DNA of 41,099 nucleotides from Chloroflexota bacterium (lineage in GTDB: Bacteria > Chloroflexota > Dehalococcoidia > Lucifugimonadales > QGNO01). The notes below the pieces were generated by a model. The model made no database searches and was not told the origin of the DNA. It worked only from the letters and a program-made list of their open reading frames with translations. The position numbers were made by a program, and so were the translations under genes. Shown here piece by piece: positions 1 through 9,307 of the stretch. How positions within the stretch are numbered: the first letter of the stretch is position 1; every line of letters begins with the position of its first letter. The stretch covers positions 1 through 41,099 of the forward strand of contig QGNO01000016.1 in the NCBI GenBank assembly GCA_003228195.2, written 5' to 3'.

Positions 1-1
1 C

Positions 2-670
2 GCAGAGCTGGAGTTCCATGGTCACAACGATTTCGGTCTGGCAACTGCCAACAGCATGGCTGCTTACCGCTACGGGTGCAAGCGGGTTAACGTGGCCTTC
101 GCAGGGCTGGGCGAACGTACAGGTAACACATCCTTGGAACAGATTGTGGCGGGTTACGTCCGTATGTATGGTGACCCTGGTTTTAACCTGAAGACATTGA
201 GTCAGATACGTGACCTGTTGACGGCAGAGGTCATCCAGATACCGCCAAAGCAGCCAGTGATAGGGGACGTGTTCTCCACACAAGCTGGTATACATCAGAC
301 TGGGATGCGTCGTCAGGAGCAGGCCGAAGGTGGGCCGATCTACCTGGCCTTCGATGCGGTGGTCGTTGGCGAAGAGGCAGCCGAGCATAGCGTCATCGGT
401 GCTCTCTCGGGAATGGACGGCATCGTCGCTGTGCTCAATCAACAGATAAAGGTGGAGACAGGTCAGCAGGGCAGATACAGCACCACCAGCAGGGTGATCA
501 AGTACATATACGACAGGATTCAAGAGGCCTACGACGGCACTTACGACAGCGAACACGATGCGCTGGTGGGCCAACGACGTACCTTCTTTACTCCAACGGA
601 AATAGCGGCTCTGGCCAAAGAGGGCCAGGTAAGTCGAGGCCATGCACCTGTAAGAGTGGACACCGGATAG
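2..670 (+). CDS. homocitrate / 2-isopropylmalate synthase-type enzyme (3' part)
   Basis: This is the 3' portion of a gene that enters from the left edge; the reading frame is open from base 2, so the ATG at 56 is internal. The visible protein starts with the metal-binding HGHNDFGLATANS motif of the HMGL-like TIM-barrel family, followed by GLGERTGNTSLE, both typical of 2-isopropylmalate, homocitrate and citramalate synthases. These condense acetyl-CoA with a 2-oxo acid, using a divalent metal held by the two His. After the barrel come a GIHQTG segment and about 90 residues that do not look like the LeuA allosteric domain, which favours the homocitrate synthase side of the family. The substrate cannot be fixed without the N-terminal half. 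The partner genes of leucine or lysine synthesis are not in the window, and selA follows on the same strand after about 210 bp. Confidence 0.8.
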   Translation, partial: AELEFHGHNDFGLATANSMAAYRYGCKRVNVAFAGLGERTGNTSLEQIVAGYVRMYGDPGFNLKTLSQIRDLLTAEVIQIPPKQPVIGDVFSTQAGIHQTGMRRQEQAEGGPIYLAFDAVVVGEEAAEHSVIGALSGMDGIVAVLNQQIKVETGQQGRYSTTSRVIKYIYDRIQEAYDGTYDSEHDALVGQRRTFFTPTEIAALAKEGQVSRGHAPVRVDTG

Positions 671-881
671 TAGGGCGTGCCCTGCTATGACCCATTCCTG
701 CAACCGAGCGTTGGCATGGTGAATCAGGGAGTCGGCGTAGGCGGACGTGGCAATCTGGCTGCGGGGTACTCTCTCCATAGTTTACCCTGAGCTCAATGAC
801 AACATATTGGCGTATTTCTACAAGACAAGAAACCCCTGGGTAATGCTAGGTGTGCTAGAATGGTCGAACCCAAAAGGGAAA

Positions 882-2258
882 ATGCCCATGCCCACAGGTT
901 ATAGAAACATACCCAGTGTAGAGAAGCTCTTATCGAACAAGCGCATATGCAGGCTCGTTGATGAATACTCCCATGAGGCCGTCGTCCACCTAGTGCGCAG
1001 TCGTTTGGAGGAGGTGAGGCATGGGATAGCAGACGGTGATACTTCTCCCTCTCTCGATAATCTGGTAGAGGATATGGTGAAGCGTGCAGCCTCTCTCTGG
1101 AGTCCCTGGCCGCGTCACGTTGTCAACGCGACGGGCGTGATACTTCACACAAACCTTGGGCGTGCACCCCTGAGTCATGAAGCCACGGAAGCCCTTCTCA
1201 ACGCGGCCGAAGGATACTCCAACCTGGAGCTTGACCTGCATGACGGCGTAAGGGGTTCTAGGCAGGCGCATATTGAGAGCATCCTGTGTCAATTGACCGG
1301 GGCAGAGGCATCGCTGGTTGTGAACAACAATGCTTCCGCCGTGCTGCTTGGGCTAGCGGCAATTGCCAGTAAGAAGGAAGTTATTGTATCAAGGGGGGAA
1401 GCGGTCGAAATCGGGGGTGGCTTCCGCATCCCGGATGTCCTGAGGGAGAGTGGTGCCACTCTTACTGAGGTTGGGACTACCAACCGTACCTATCTCGCTG
1501 ATTACGAAGGGGCAATCACTCACGATACCGGAGCGCTTCTCAAGGTGCACTCCAGCAATTTTCTCATCACAGGTTTCACTCATGACGCTGTGATGGCGGA
1601 GTTGGTGGAAGTGGGTGCGCGTCACCAGATACCCGTGCTTCACGATCTAGGCAGCGGCTGCCTTGTGGAAACCACACAGTTTGGACTTGCACACGAGCCT
1701 ATGGCCCAGGAGAGCATCACTGCCGGGGCTGATCTTGTATTCTTCTCAGGAGACAAGCTTCTGGGAGGCCCACAGGCCGGAATTATAATTGGGAAGAAGG
1801 AAAAAATATCAATGCTGGCAAGGCATCCCCTTGCTAGGGCGATGCGCATCGACAAGCTGAATCTGGCCGCTCTTACAACCACCCTATTGCACTACCTCAG
1901 GGCAGAGGCGTTGGACAGGATCCCTGTGTGGAGGATGGTCTCCATGCCCATAGAAGAATTGGAGGCTACAGCCCATCTGTGGCAGAAGGACGTCGACGGA
2001 AGGGGGCAGGTAGTACCTGGCTTGTCCACTATAGGAGGAGGGAGTCTTCCAGGCGAGACTCTTTCAACGTGGCTCTTGGCCTTGACGACCGGCGGCTTGT
2101 TGGGAGGTGCTCAAGGTCTTGTGAGCCGCCTGCGGAAGGCAGAGCCGCCGGTCGTTGCCCGTATAGAGGAAGACAGGGTCGTGATTGATCCACGCACCGT
2201 GCTTCCAGGTGAGGAGGACGGGTTGAGGTCTTCGCTTAAGAGTGCGCTCGAGGGCTGA
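882..2258 (+). CDS. selA: L-seryl-tRNA(Sec) selenium transferase SelA
   Basis: PLP enzyme that converts Ser-tRNA(Sec) to Sec-tRNA(Sec) with selenophosphate in bacterial selenocysteine synthesis. The protein has the SelA N-terminal region (RNIPSVEKLL), the segment VVNATGVILHTNLGRAPL, and the PLP-lysine motif SGDKLLGGPQAGII. The frame is open upstream to 747, but the family begins close to RNIPSVEKLL and an AGGGA lies just before the ATG at 882, so I take 882 as the start; this gives 458 residues, the usual length. No selB, selD or tRNA-Sec is visible in this window, so the rest of the pathway must lie elsewhere or be absent. SelA-like aminotransferase-fold proteins without a Sec role exist, but the similarity to true SelA is strong. 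Confidence 0.88.
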   Translation: MPMPTGYRNIPSVEKLLSNKRICRLVDEYSHEAVVHLVRSRLEEVRHGIADGDTSPSLDNLVEDMVKRAASLWSPWPRHVVNATGVILHTNLGRAPLSHEATEALLNAAEGYSNLELDLHDGVRGSRQAHIESILCQLTGAEASLVVNNNASAVLLGLAAIASKKEVIVSRGEAVEIGGGFRIPDVLRESGATLTEVGTTNRTYLADYEGAITHDTGALLKVHSSNFLITGFTHDAVMAELVEVGARHQIPVLHDLGSGCLVETTQFGLAHEPMAQESITAGADLVFFSGDKLLGGPQAGIIIGKKEKISMLARHPLARAMRIDKLNLAALTTTLLHYLRAEALDRIPVWRMVSMPIEELEATAHLWQKDVDGRGQVVPGLSTIGGGSLPGETLSTWLLALTTGGLLGGAQGLVSRLRKAEPPVVARIEEDRVVIDPRTVLPGEEDGLRSSLKSALEG

Positions 2259-2367
2259 AACTCTGTACTACATCAGGAACCCCGTATAACTCCTTTAATC
2301 TTCTAATTCTCAATTGCGATGGCCTCCCGTGCAGGCTTGCAGTTCTTGCCTTTAGCACATTGGTAAA

Positions 2368-2396
2368 TTGACTGGTTCAAGCCTCGCGACTATAAT
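2368..2396 (+). promoter_or_regulatory. sigma70-type promoter of the double CoA-transferase
   Basis: TTGACT (2368-2373), a 17-bp spacer and a perfect TATAAT (2391-2396) lie about 70 bp before the CoA-transferase ATG. The gene also has its own AGGAGG just before the start at 2463. This is the best-formed housekeeping-type promoter in the window and implies the gene is transcribed independently of selA. Confidence 0.72.
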
Positions 2397-2462
2397 GGTG
2401 CTATGTTCGGTGGCGATGACTGTATCCTGCTATATTGCTTCTAAATATGTAGGAGGTAAATC

Positions 2463-5159
2463 ATGACACAGGTACAAGCAGAGACGATTTCCAAGCCTAA
2501 AGCCCTGGCTGGAATCCGAGTTCTGGATTTCACATGGGTGCGCGCTGGTCCCTGGGGATGCCGCTGGCTTGGTACCCTTGGCGCTGAAGTTATCAAGATA
2601 GAATGGCCTCAGACCCCGGACATGATAAGGAACCCCGGCATAGGCACTCTCAAAGGCGTCGAGCCAAGCCTGAACTCCAACTATATGTTCAACGATACCA
2701 ATGCCAACAAGCTGGGCATAACACTCAACCTCCGTTCTACAAAAGGGCTGGAACTCGTCAAACGCCTGATCGCAGTATCTGATATCGTCGTGGAGAACTA
2801 CAGTTCCCGTGTCCTTCACGACTGGGGATTGCCATACGAGGAGATGAGCAGGATAAATCCTGGGATAATCTACGTATCACAGGCCGGGTTTGGTCATACA
2901 GGACGCAACCACCACTATCAGACAATGGGCCCCGTGGCTCAGGCGCTGTCAGGATTGACCCACCTCTCCGGCCTGCCCGGTGAGGAGCCTGCTGGCTGGG
3001 GTTGGTCATATCTGGACGATACTGGAGGTATGTATACTGCCATGGCCGCCCTAACCGCCCTCAATCATCGAAACATGACGGGCATGGGTCAGCACGTAGA
3101 TCTCTCACAGATGATGCTCGGCATACCTCTCAACGGGTCATCTCTCCTTGATCTCACCATCAACAACAGAAGTCTGAGCCGAGAGGGGTTTCCGCCTGGC
3201 AACCGCGCACACTGGCCCGGCACACCTCTCCTCAATAACTACCGTGGTGCCACTGTTGCTCCTCACAATACATACCGCACCAAGGGTGGTGGGTATTACG
3301 ACTGGTGTACCATTGCCTGTTTTTCAGACCAGGAGTGGGGTAACCTCGTTGGTCTCATGGGATGTCCTGCCTGGGCTCTCGACGGTAAGTTTGCAGCCTT
3401 AAGCGGACGCCTTCAACATCAGGAAGAACTGGACATGGGAATCGAGGGCTGGACCGTTACCATGGAGAGGTACGAATTGATGGAACGCTGCCAGGCGTCA
3501 GGTGTCCGTGCTATGCCGGTCCAGAGTAATAAGGATCGTGTTGAGAACGACCCACAACTTGGGCATCGCGGCATGTACACCGAGCTAGAACATCCTATCC
3601 TGGGTCGTCACAAATTTCAAAACGCCCCATTCAAACTCTCTGAGTCGCCAGCATTAAATCACATGCCTGCTCCCATGATAGGGCAACATAACAGGGAGGT
3701 GTTCGAGGGACTCCTTGGCCTTTCCCATGAGGAACTGACAGCTGGTTACGAGGACGGCACTTTCTGGCCGCCATCTGTGGATCGCTACGCCTACGTTGAA
3801 GCGATCATTCAGGCTGGCCCTCTAAAGCCCGGCGAGGGCCAGCAACTGGCTCCTGCAAGTGTCTCAGGTGCCCGCCAAGGAAGCCCGGTTAGCACTGAAC
3901 ACGGCCCGCTGGCTGGCCTGCGAGTCCTAGAGCTTTCCGACGAAAAGGGCCAGTGGGCAGGCAAACTCATGGCCGACCTTGATGCCGACCTGATTAAGAT
4001 TGAGCCTCCAGGCGGCGAGACAACTCGGACAGTGGGGCCATTCTACGAAGACTTGCCGCACCGGGAACGTAGCCTGTCCTTCTGGCACTACAACACCTCC
4101 AAGCGTGGTATCACATTGAATATTGAGTCGGAAGACGGACGCCGTCTGTTCAGACGGATGGCGGAGAAGGCTGACGTGATATTGGAGACATTCAAGCCAG
4201 GGTACATGACCTCACTTGGCCTTGGATACGATGACTTGAAGAAGGACAACCCTGGCCTGATCATGTGCTCACTGACGCCCTTCGGGCAGACAGGCCCCTG
4301 GAAGGATTTCATCACCAGCGACCTTGTGCAACTTGCCGCTGGAGGCCAGATGGGTTGTTGCGGTTACAACGAGGCTGACGTAGCTGATGTAGCCGACCCG
4401 CCACCTATAGCTGGGGGCGGTGGGCAGGCCTGGCACATGGGATGCCACTATGCTTACATAGGCATCATGTCTGCACTGAACTACCGGAACGTTACAGGCA
4501 AGGGGCAGTACATTGACGCCTCTGTTCATGAAGCTTGCGCACTCACCACGGAAATGCATGTAATCACATACATCTATACGGGGGATGAGGTCCGCCGAAA
4601 TACCGGACGCCACTCCTCTTCACCAAACGGCTTCAACCAGCTTAAGAGCCAGTTGCGTTGCGTAGACGGCAAATACGTGAACGCATCCATAGCGCCGATT
4701 AGGCTTACGCCCCAGCAACTGCGATCGCTGGCAGAGTGGATGGACGGATATGGCATGGCGGGTGACATGATGGACGACAAGTATATGGATGTTCAGGTTA
4801 TCCGGGAGAGCGGTACACACATCCATCAGCTATTTGTCGAATTCGTCGCGAGCCGCACCCAGGATGAGGTGTATCATGGTGGCCAGGAGCGTGGCTTTAC
4901 CTGGGGCGCCATTCGAAGTCCAGACGTCCTTGTAGACGACGAGCACCTTCATGACAGAGGGTTCTGGACGCCTGTCGAGCACCCTGAACTTGGCCGCAGC
5001 TTCACATACCCCGGCCCTGCCGGGATATACAACGGTTCGCCGTGGCACATCTCCAGGCGTGCGCCTCTGATAGGTGAGCATAACGAAGAGGTCATCTGTG
5101 AGGAACTGGGACTGAGTCGTGCGGAACTGGTTGTTCTGGCTGAAAACGGTGTGGTGTAG
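2463..5159 (+). CDS. fused double CaiB/BaiF (family III) CoA-transferase
   Basis: An 898-residue protein made of two complete family III CoA-transferase units, roughly residues 14-430 and 480-890, joined by a linker. Each unit opens with the typical LAGxRVL(D/E) strand and has ExxxRN/TGxGQxxD-type segments. Family members move CoA between organic acids (formyl-CoA:oxalate, carnitine, succinyl-CoA donors) through an aspartyl-CoA thioester and normally work as interlocked dimers of about 400 residues, so this fusion probably forms its dimer within one chain. In unit 1 the expected catalytic Asp is present at 185/186 (SYLDDTGGMYTA). In unit 2 the aligned stretch reads GQAWHMGCHYAY, with Trp657/His658 where Asp is expected. 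The substrate is unknown. A good AGGAGG precedes the ATG, and the gene stands alone between selA and the convergent fabF. Confidence 0.9.
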   Translation: MTQVQAETISKPKALAGIRVLDFTWVRAGPWGCRWLGTLGAEVIKIEWPQTPDMIRNPGIGTLKGVEPSLNSNYMFNDTNANKLGITLNLRSTKGLELVKRLIAVSDIVVENYSSRVLHDWGLPYEEMSRINPGIIYVSQAGFGHTGRNHHYQTMGPVAQALSGLTHLSGLPGEEPAGWGWSYLDDTGGMYTAMAALTALNHRNMTGMGQHVDLSQMMLGIPLNGSSLLDLTINNRSLSREGFPPGNRAHWPGTPLLNNYRGATVAPHNTYRTKGGGYYDWCTIACFSDQEWGNLVGLMGCPAWALDGKFAALSGRLQHQEELDMGIEGWTVTMERYELMERCQASGVRAMPVQSNKDRVENDPQLGHRGMYTELEHPILGRHKFQNAPFKLSESPALNHMPAPMIGQHNREVFEGLLGLSHEELTAGYEDGTFWPPSVDRYAYVEAIIQAGPLKPGEGQQLAPASVSGARQGSPVSTEHGPLAGLRVLELSDEKGQWAGKLMADLDADLIKIEPPGGETTRTVGPFYEDLPHRERSLSFWHYNTSKRGITLNIESEDGRRLFRRMAEKADVILETFKPGYMTSLGLGYDDLKKDNPGLIMCSLTPFGQTGPWKDFITSDLVQLAAGGQMGCCGYNEADVADVADPPPIAGGGGQAWHMGCHYAYIGIMSALNYRNVTGKGQYIDASVHEACALTTEMHVITYIYTGDEVRRNTGRHSSSPNGFNQLKSQLRCVDGKYVNASIAPIRLTPQQLRSLAEWMDGYGMAGDMMDDKYMDVQVIRESGTHIHQLFVEFVASRTQDEVYHGGQERGFTWGAIRSPDVLVDDEHLHDRGFWTPVEHPELGRSFTYPGPAGIYNGSPWHISRRAPLIGEHNEEVICEELGLSRAELVVLAENGVV

Positions 5160-5460
5160 CCTGGGCATCGGCGGTGTCACTACGTGAAATCTTAAATACA
5201 GCTATCGGCAACACCTAGGGGAGGCTACCATACTCACTCTTGGCAATGCGTCCACCGTCGTGTCGCCACTCTTTGTCGGTGTGACTACAGACATGCTCAT
5301 CTCCTACGTGTCAAGTATGTCTGTGTTGTCGATAGTTCCTCTTACAGCTATTTTGTAGCCGCGTTTCTCCAGGAAACTGGACCCAAGGGTAACCGTGGAG
5401 CGCCCACAATGCACCCGCCTTGTCTGAGATCGGCTCTACGGACGCACCAGCCTAGAGCGG
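5160..5460. other. convergent intergenic gap, no feature recognised
   Basis: About 300 bp between the stop of the plus-strand CoA-transferase and the stop of minus-strand fabF. I see no convincing ORF, RNA gene or T-tailed hairpin. Transcription from both sides should end here, but the termination signals are not obvious by eye. Confidence 0.5.
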
Positions 5461-6711
5461 CTATTCCATGAAACGACGCAGTACGATGCAGGTGTTCTGC
5501 CCTCCGAATCCGAAGCTGTTGGATAGAACAATATCCACGTTCTGGCGGCGTGCCACGTTGGGCACGTAGTCTAGGTCGCAGCTCGGGTCAGCGTGTTCCT
5601 GATTTATTGTGGGATGTATGATATGGTCCTGGATGGTCTTGATACACGCAACGGCCTCCAGTGCTCCGGCGCCTCCAAGGGCGTGTCCGGTCATGGACTT
5701 GGTGGAGCTTATAGGTACCTTGTAGGCTATGTCTCCGAACACTCTCTTGATGGCTTTGGTCTCCATTGCGTCGTTGAGTGGGGTGGATGTGCCGTGGGCG
5801 TTGATGTAGTCGACGTTTTCAGGATCGATGCCTGCGTCGGCTAGCGCCCAACGCATGGCTCTGGCAGCCCCTTCTCCAGTTTCTTCTGGTTGCACGAGGT
5901 GAAAGGCGTCGGAGGAGGCTCCATAGCCGACTAGCTCTGCGAGTATAGGTGCACCGCGGTTCATAGCATGGTTCATGTTCTCAAGGATCAGGATGCCTGC
6001 CCCTTCTGCTGGCACAAAACCGTCTCTCTGCGAATCGAAGGGACGGCTGGCTTTGGTCGGTTCTTCGTTGTGTGTGCTCAGCGCCTTGAGGATGCAGAAG
6101 CCTGCCAGTCCGATCGGACTTATGCTCGCTTCCGAGCCACCTGTAAGGACAATATCAACGGCCCCGCGTCGGATGGCTTCGGCTGCTTCGCCGATGGCTT
6201 GATTGGAGGCCGCGCATGCCGTGACCACCGTGGAGTTGTAGCCTTTGGCCCCAAAGACCCTTGCGACGTTCGCCGCCGCCATGTTTGGCAGCATCATCGG
6301 AATGAAGAATGGGTTTATCTTCATTCCACCCTTCTCGGTCATGTCGTCAACGGCATCCTGGGTGGTTGGCAGACCGCCGGCCCCGTTGCCCAGCAGCACT
6401 CCCACTCTCTCCATGTCTTCCCGATCCATGTCGAGGCCTGAATCTTCGACAGCCATGGAAGCTGCAGCTATGGACACCTGGCTGAAACGCGCCATCCTGC
6501 GGGCCTCTCTTGGGTTGATGTAGCGTGCGGGATCGAAGTCTGGGATTTCCCCTGCTATCTGGCACGGAAACGGGGATGAGTCGCAGAGGGTTATGGGGCC
6601 TATTCCCGAACGCCCCGCTTTGAGGCCTTCCCAGAACAGCTCCACAGAAGTTCCTAGTGGCGTGACTGCTCCCATGCCAGTGACTACAACTCTTATTCTA
6701 TTTTTGTTCAT
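5461..6711 (-). CDS. fabF: beta-ketoacyl-ACP synthase II FabF
   Basis: Condensing enzyme that extends acyl-ACP with malonyl-ACP in type II fatty acid synthesis. The 416-residue length is normal for KAS II. The thiolase-fold catalytic triad is visible: Cys166 in TACAASNQAIGEA, His306 in NAHGTSTPLND and His343 in TGHALGGAGA; the C-terminal SFGFGGQN motif is also present. The ATG at 6711 follows AAAGGG on the minus strand. It is the last gene of a minus-strand run (SDR, folC, fabF) with an 80-bp gap after folC. No acpP, fabD or fabG sits beside it, so it may be one of several KAS paralogues; a role in a specialised acyl chain cannot be excluded. Confidence 0.93.
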   Translation of the reverse strand: MNKNRIRVVVTGMGAVTPLGTSVELFWEGLKAGRSGIGPITLCDSSPFPCQIAGEIPDFDPARYINPREARRMARFSQVSIAAASMAVEDSGLDMDREDMERVGVLLGNGAGGLPTTQDAVDDMTEKGGMKINPFFIPMMLPNMAAANVARVFGAKGYNSTVVTACAASNQAIGEAAEAIRRGAVDIVLTGGSEASISPIGLAGFCILKALSTHNEEPTKASRPFDSQRDGFVPAEGAGILILENMNHAMNRGAPILAELVGYGASSDAFHLVQPEETGEGAARAMRWALADAGIDPENVDYINAHGTSTPLNDAMETKAIKRVFGDIAYKVPISSTKSMTGHALGGAGALEAVACIKTIQDHIIHPTINQEHADPSCDLDYVPNVARRQNVDIVLSNSFGFGGQNTCIVLRRFME

Positions 6712-6791
6712 GGCAACCCTTTCTTGCTAAGCATGGCGCTCCAAATTGCTGAATGGTTCCCGCTGCCCTAGAATATTCTAACAGTATATAT

Positions 6792-8168
6792 TCATGAATT
6801 GGGGGGAGTTATCGTAGCTTGCGCATCGAAAACCGGATAGATTTCCGGTGTAATGCCTTTCATGTGCTCCCTGGCCTCTGCGGCCACAAACAGAGAACCG
6901 GTTATAAGGATCAGGTCTCCCTCTGCGGCCATGTCACGTGCCATATCGAGTGCCTGGGATATGGTGTCTGTAATGCGTACCTTATCTGTGTAACGTCTAA
7001 ACTCACTGGCCACGCCACGGGGGGGTGTTGCTCTCGGATGGCGTGAATGAGTGGTGATTACTTTGGCTGGAGGCAGAAGTTTCAACTCGCCCACCAACCC
7101 TTCAAGGTCTTTATTTCCTGAGACCCCGACTATAAGCAGGACTCGACGTCCCGGGAACAGCGCTTTGACCGACTCAACCAGACGGGCTGCTGAGTGAGGG
7201 TTGTGTGCGCCATCGGCTATCAACAGTGGTCTTTTACTCAAGACTTCCAGCCTGCACGGCCATTCCACGTGTCGAAAGCCCTCCTCTATTGAGCCGTCAT
7301 CGATCTTCATACCGGCTTCGATAAGGGCTTCGATTATACCAATCGCCACAGCGGCATTTTCCATCTGGTGTTTTCCGAGAAGAGGAATTTGCATGTGATA
7401 GTGGTTGCTGGCGGTGTCCAGCGTGAAGGTTTGGCCATCTAGTGAGGACTCTTCTTCATGCCAGCGTATGTCCTCTCCAGCCAAAACCAATTGGCTACCT
7501 TGTTGACGGCAAACGCCCTGCAGCACAGTCAGTGCATTCGGCCTCTGTGGAGCGCAGACCACAGGGACTCCGGGCTTGATGATACCAGCCTTCTCCGCAG
7601 CTATTTCCTCAATGGTGTCTCCAAGCACTTCGGTATGGTCCAGTCCTAGGGAGGTAATACCGCATGCCATGGGTTGCACCACATTGGTGGAGTCCAGTCG
7701 TCCTCCCATCCCTACCTCTATCACCTGTGCCCCTGTTTCCTGCTCTCTGAAGTGGTAGAAGGCCATTGCGGTCAAAAATTCAAACAGGGTCACACGGCTA
7801 TGCTCTGTTTGGCTGACGACCTCCATGGTAGGCCACAACTCCTCGACTAGGCTGGCAAAGTCCTCCTCAGTGATAAGTTGGCCACCAACTCGTATTCTCT
7901 CACGGAAGGTATGCAGATGAGGGGAGGTGAATAGGCCGGTACGGTAATCTGCCGCATTTAGCACCGAGGCGACCATAGCCGCTGTGCTCCCCTTGCCCTT
8001 TGTCCCCGCGATGTGGATTGTTGGAGTTCCCAGTTGAGGGCCATCCAGAGCCGCCAATAGAGCACCGATACGTTCCAGGTCGTAACGCGCCCTTGTTCCT
8101 GGGATGGTGCTCGGACGTTCGTAGTCCACCATGCCCATGATCTGATCTATGGCTGTCAGATACTTCAT
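6792..8168 (-). CDS. folC: bifunctional folylpolyglutamate / dihydrofolate synthase FolC
   Basis: Mur-ligase family ATP-dependent enzyme that adds glutamate to dihydropteroate and to reduced folates. The P-loop HIAGTKGKGST is at about residues 52-62, followed by the family segments LDHTEVLGDTIEEIAAEKAG and LIADGAHNPHS; the 458-residue length is normal. The ATG at 8168 lies 7 bp after the stop of the upstream SDR gene, so the two are co-transcribed. The same window carries pabB and pabC, which make the p-aminobenzoate part of folate, though 20 kb away. Whether it has both activities or only folylpolyglutamate synthase activity cannot be decided from sequence alone. Confidence 0.92.
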   Translation of the reverse strand: MKYLTAIDQIMGMVDYERPSTIPGTRARYDLERIGALLAALDGPQLGTPTIHIAGTKGKGSTAAMVASVLNAADYRTGLFTSPHLHTFRERIRVGGQLITEEDFASLVEELWPTMEVVSQTEHSRVTLFEFLTAMAFYHFREQETGAQVIEVGMGGRLDSTNVVQPMACGITSLGLDHTEVLGDTIEEIAAEKAGIIKPGVPVVCAPQRPNALTVLQGVCRQQGSQLVLAGEDIRWHEEESSLDGQTFTLDTASNHYHMQIPLLGKHQMENAAVAIGIIEALIEAGMKIDDGSIEEGFRHVEWPCRLEVLSKRPLLIADGAHNPHSAARLVESVKALFPGRRVLLIVGVSGNKDLEGLVGELKLLPPAKVITTHSRHPRATPPRGVASEFRRYTDKVRITDTISQALDMARDMAAEGDLILITGSLFVAAEAREHMKGITPEIYPVFDAQATITPPNS

Positions 8169-8175
8169 TGCTTTT

Positions 8176-9123
8176 TCAGTGATCCCTTATGCGTTTGGGT
8201 ATGAACCCAAGTGTGATTTTCAAGGCTTCCAGCCGGGATATACTGCAGATATATCCTATGTTGCCCTCTAAGTGTCTGGGTTTCATTTTAAACGTTTTCT
8301 CGACAGAATCCATGTCTGTAATGTTATCAAGTGCCAGCATCTCAAGCTGACTGGTGGTTGCCGGAGGATTTGGTGTTACGGCTTCCATTATACGGATGAG
8401 GCGCTTCATTATCGACAGGGGCATATGTACCTTGAATCGTCTGACATTGAGCGTGGTTCTTATTATATCCACGATTTCGTCGTAGGTCAGGTGATCGGGG
8501 CCTCCAATTTCTATTATCCTGCCGCCAAAGTGCGGGTTGTCCACCACCAGCGAGACCATAGCCCCCACTTCTTCTACGGATATGGGTTGTAGTCTAACCT
8601 TTCCGGACCCTACCACCGGGATCATAGGGAAGGCGCTAACCAGCCCAGCTAGCGTGTTGATGAACTCATCCCCGTCTCCGAACTGAATTGACGGCCTGAA
8701 GATGGTATAGTTCAGTCCGCTATTTATTACTGCCTGTTCGCCCTGCCACTTGGAGTACAGATATGGATAGTCCGGGTTGTCCTGTGCACCAATAGCACTG
8801 ACGTGCACGAAACGATTGACGCCCGCCTCTTTGGCCGCCCGGGCGGCCATCTCCGTGCCATGTCTGTTGATGAGATCGAAGCTCTGATTTCTCTTCTCGC
8901 GGATTATGGCCACCAAGTGGACTACCGCGTCGACACCACTCATGGCTTTATTCAGGGCGGAGGGGTCGAGCACATCGCCGTAGGCCAATTCTACTTGGTA
9001 ATCGGCTACTGCACGTGCTCTGGCAGCGGTACGTACAAGGCATCGCACCTCTTTGCCGCGTGTACGCAGGGCCTTGACTACATGTCTTCCCAGGAAGCCT
9101 GTGGCGCCAGTGACTAAAATCAT
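8176..9123 (-). CDS. atypical SDR, NDUFA9-like NAD(P)-binding epimerase/dehydratase family
   Basis: A 315-residue Rossmann-fold protein. The N-terminal VTGATGFLGRHV is the dinucleotide-binding motif, DVVHLVA-like strand 4 is present (VDAVVHLVAI), and YLYSK provides the Y-x3-K pair. The overall pattern resembles the atypical SDR group that includes the complex I accessory subunit NDUFA9 and related bacterial proteins, often annotated as NAD-dependent epimerase or quinone-binding NmrA-like. The substrate is unknown. It is the first gene of the minus-strand SDR-folC-fabF run, and the region upstream (9124-9307) is shared with the divergent yqeK-like gene. Confidence 0.82.
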   Translation of the reverse strand: MILVTGATGFLGRHVVKALRTRGKEVRCLVRTAARARAVADYQVELAYGDVLDPSALNKAMSGVDAVVHLVAIIREKRNQSFDLINRHGTEMAARAAKEAGVNRFVHVSAIGAQDNPDYPYLYSKWQGEQAVINSGLNYTIFRPSIQFGDGDEFINTLAGLVSAFPMIPVVGSGKVRLQPISVEEVGAMVSLVVDNPHFGGRIIEIGGPDHLTYDEIVDIIRTTLNVRRFKVHMPLSIMKRLIRIMEAVTPNPPATTSQLEMLALDNITDMDSVEKTFKMKPRHLEGNIGYICSISRLEALKITLGFIPKRIRDH

Positions 9124-9240
9124 ACGGTTTTTGAAAGAATACCAGTCAAAGAAGACTAGCAGAGGGATTTCAGGGTGTCAACGCGGATGCGCTTCACTTA
9201 CTGGTGGGATTCAATGGTCTTTTACACCTGAAGCAATCGT

Positions 9241-9246
9241 TATAAT
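9241..9246 (+). promoter_or_regulatory. possible -10 box before the yqeK-like gene
   Basis: A perfect TATAAT, 62 bp before the ATG at 9308. The nearest -35-like element, TTTACA at 9221, is only 14 bp away, so the assignment is weak. Confidence 0.35.
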
Positions 9247-9307
9247 ATTCACGGGACTGTATACGTAACTATTGAGCACGCATCCAAAATGTGCAAGGAG
9301 TCAGTAT

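Noticed and set aside
747-881. N-terminal extension of SelA
   Set aside because: The added 45 residues have no counterpart in the family; AGGGA and family alignment support ATG 882.
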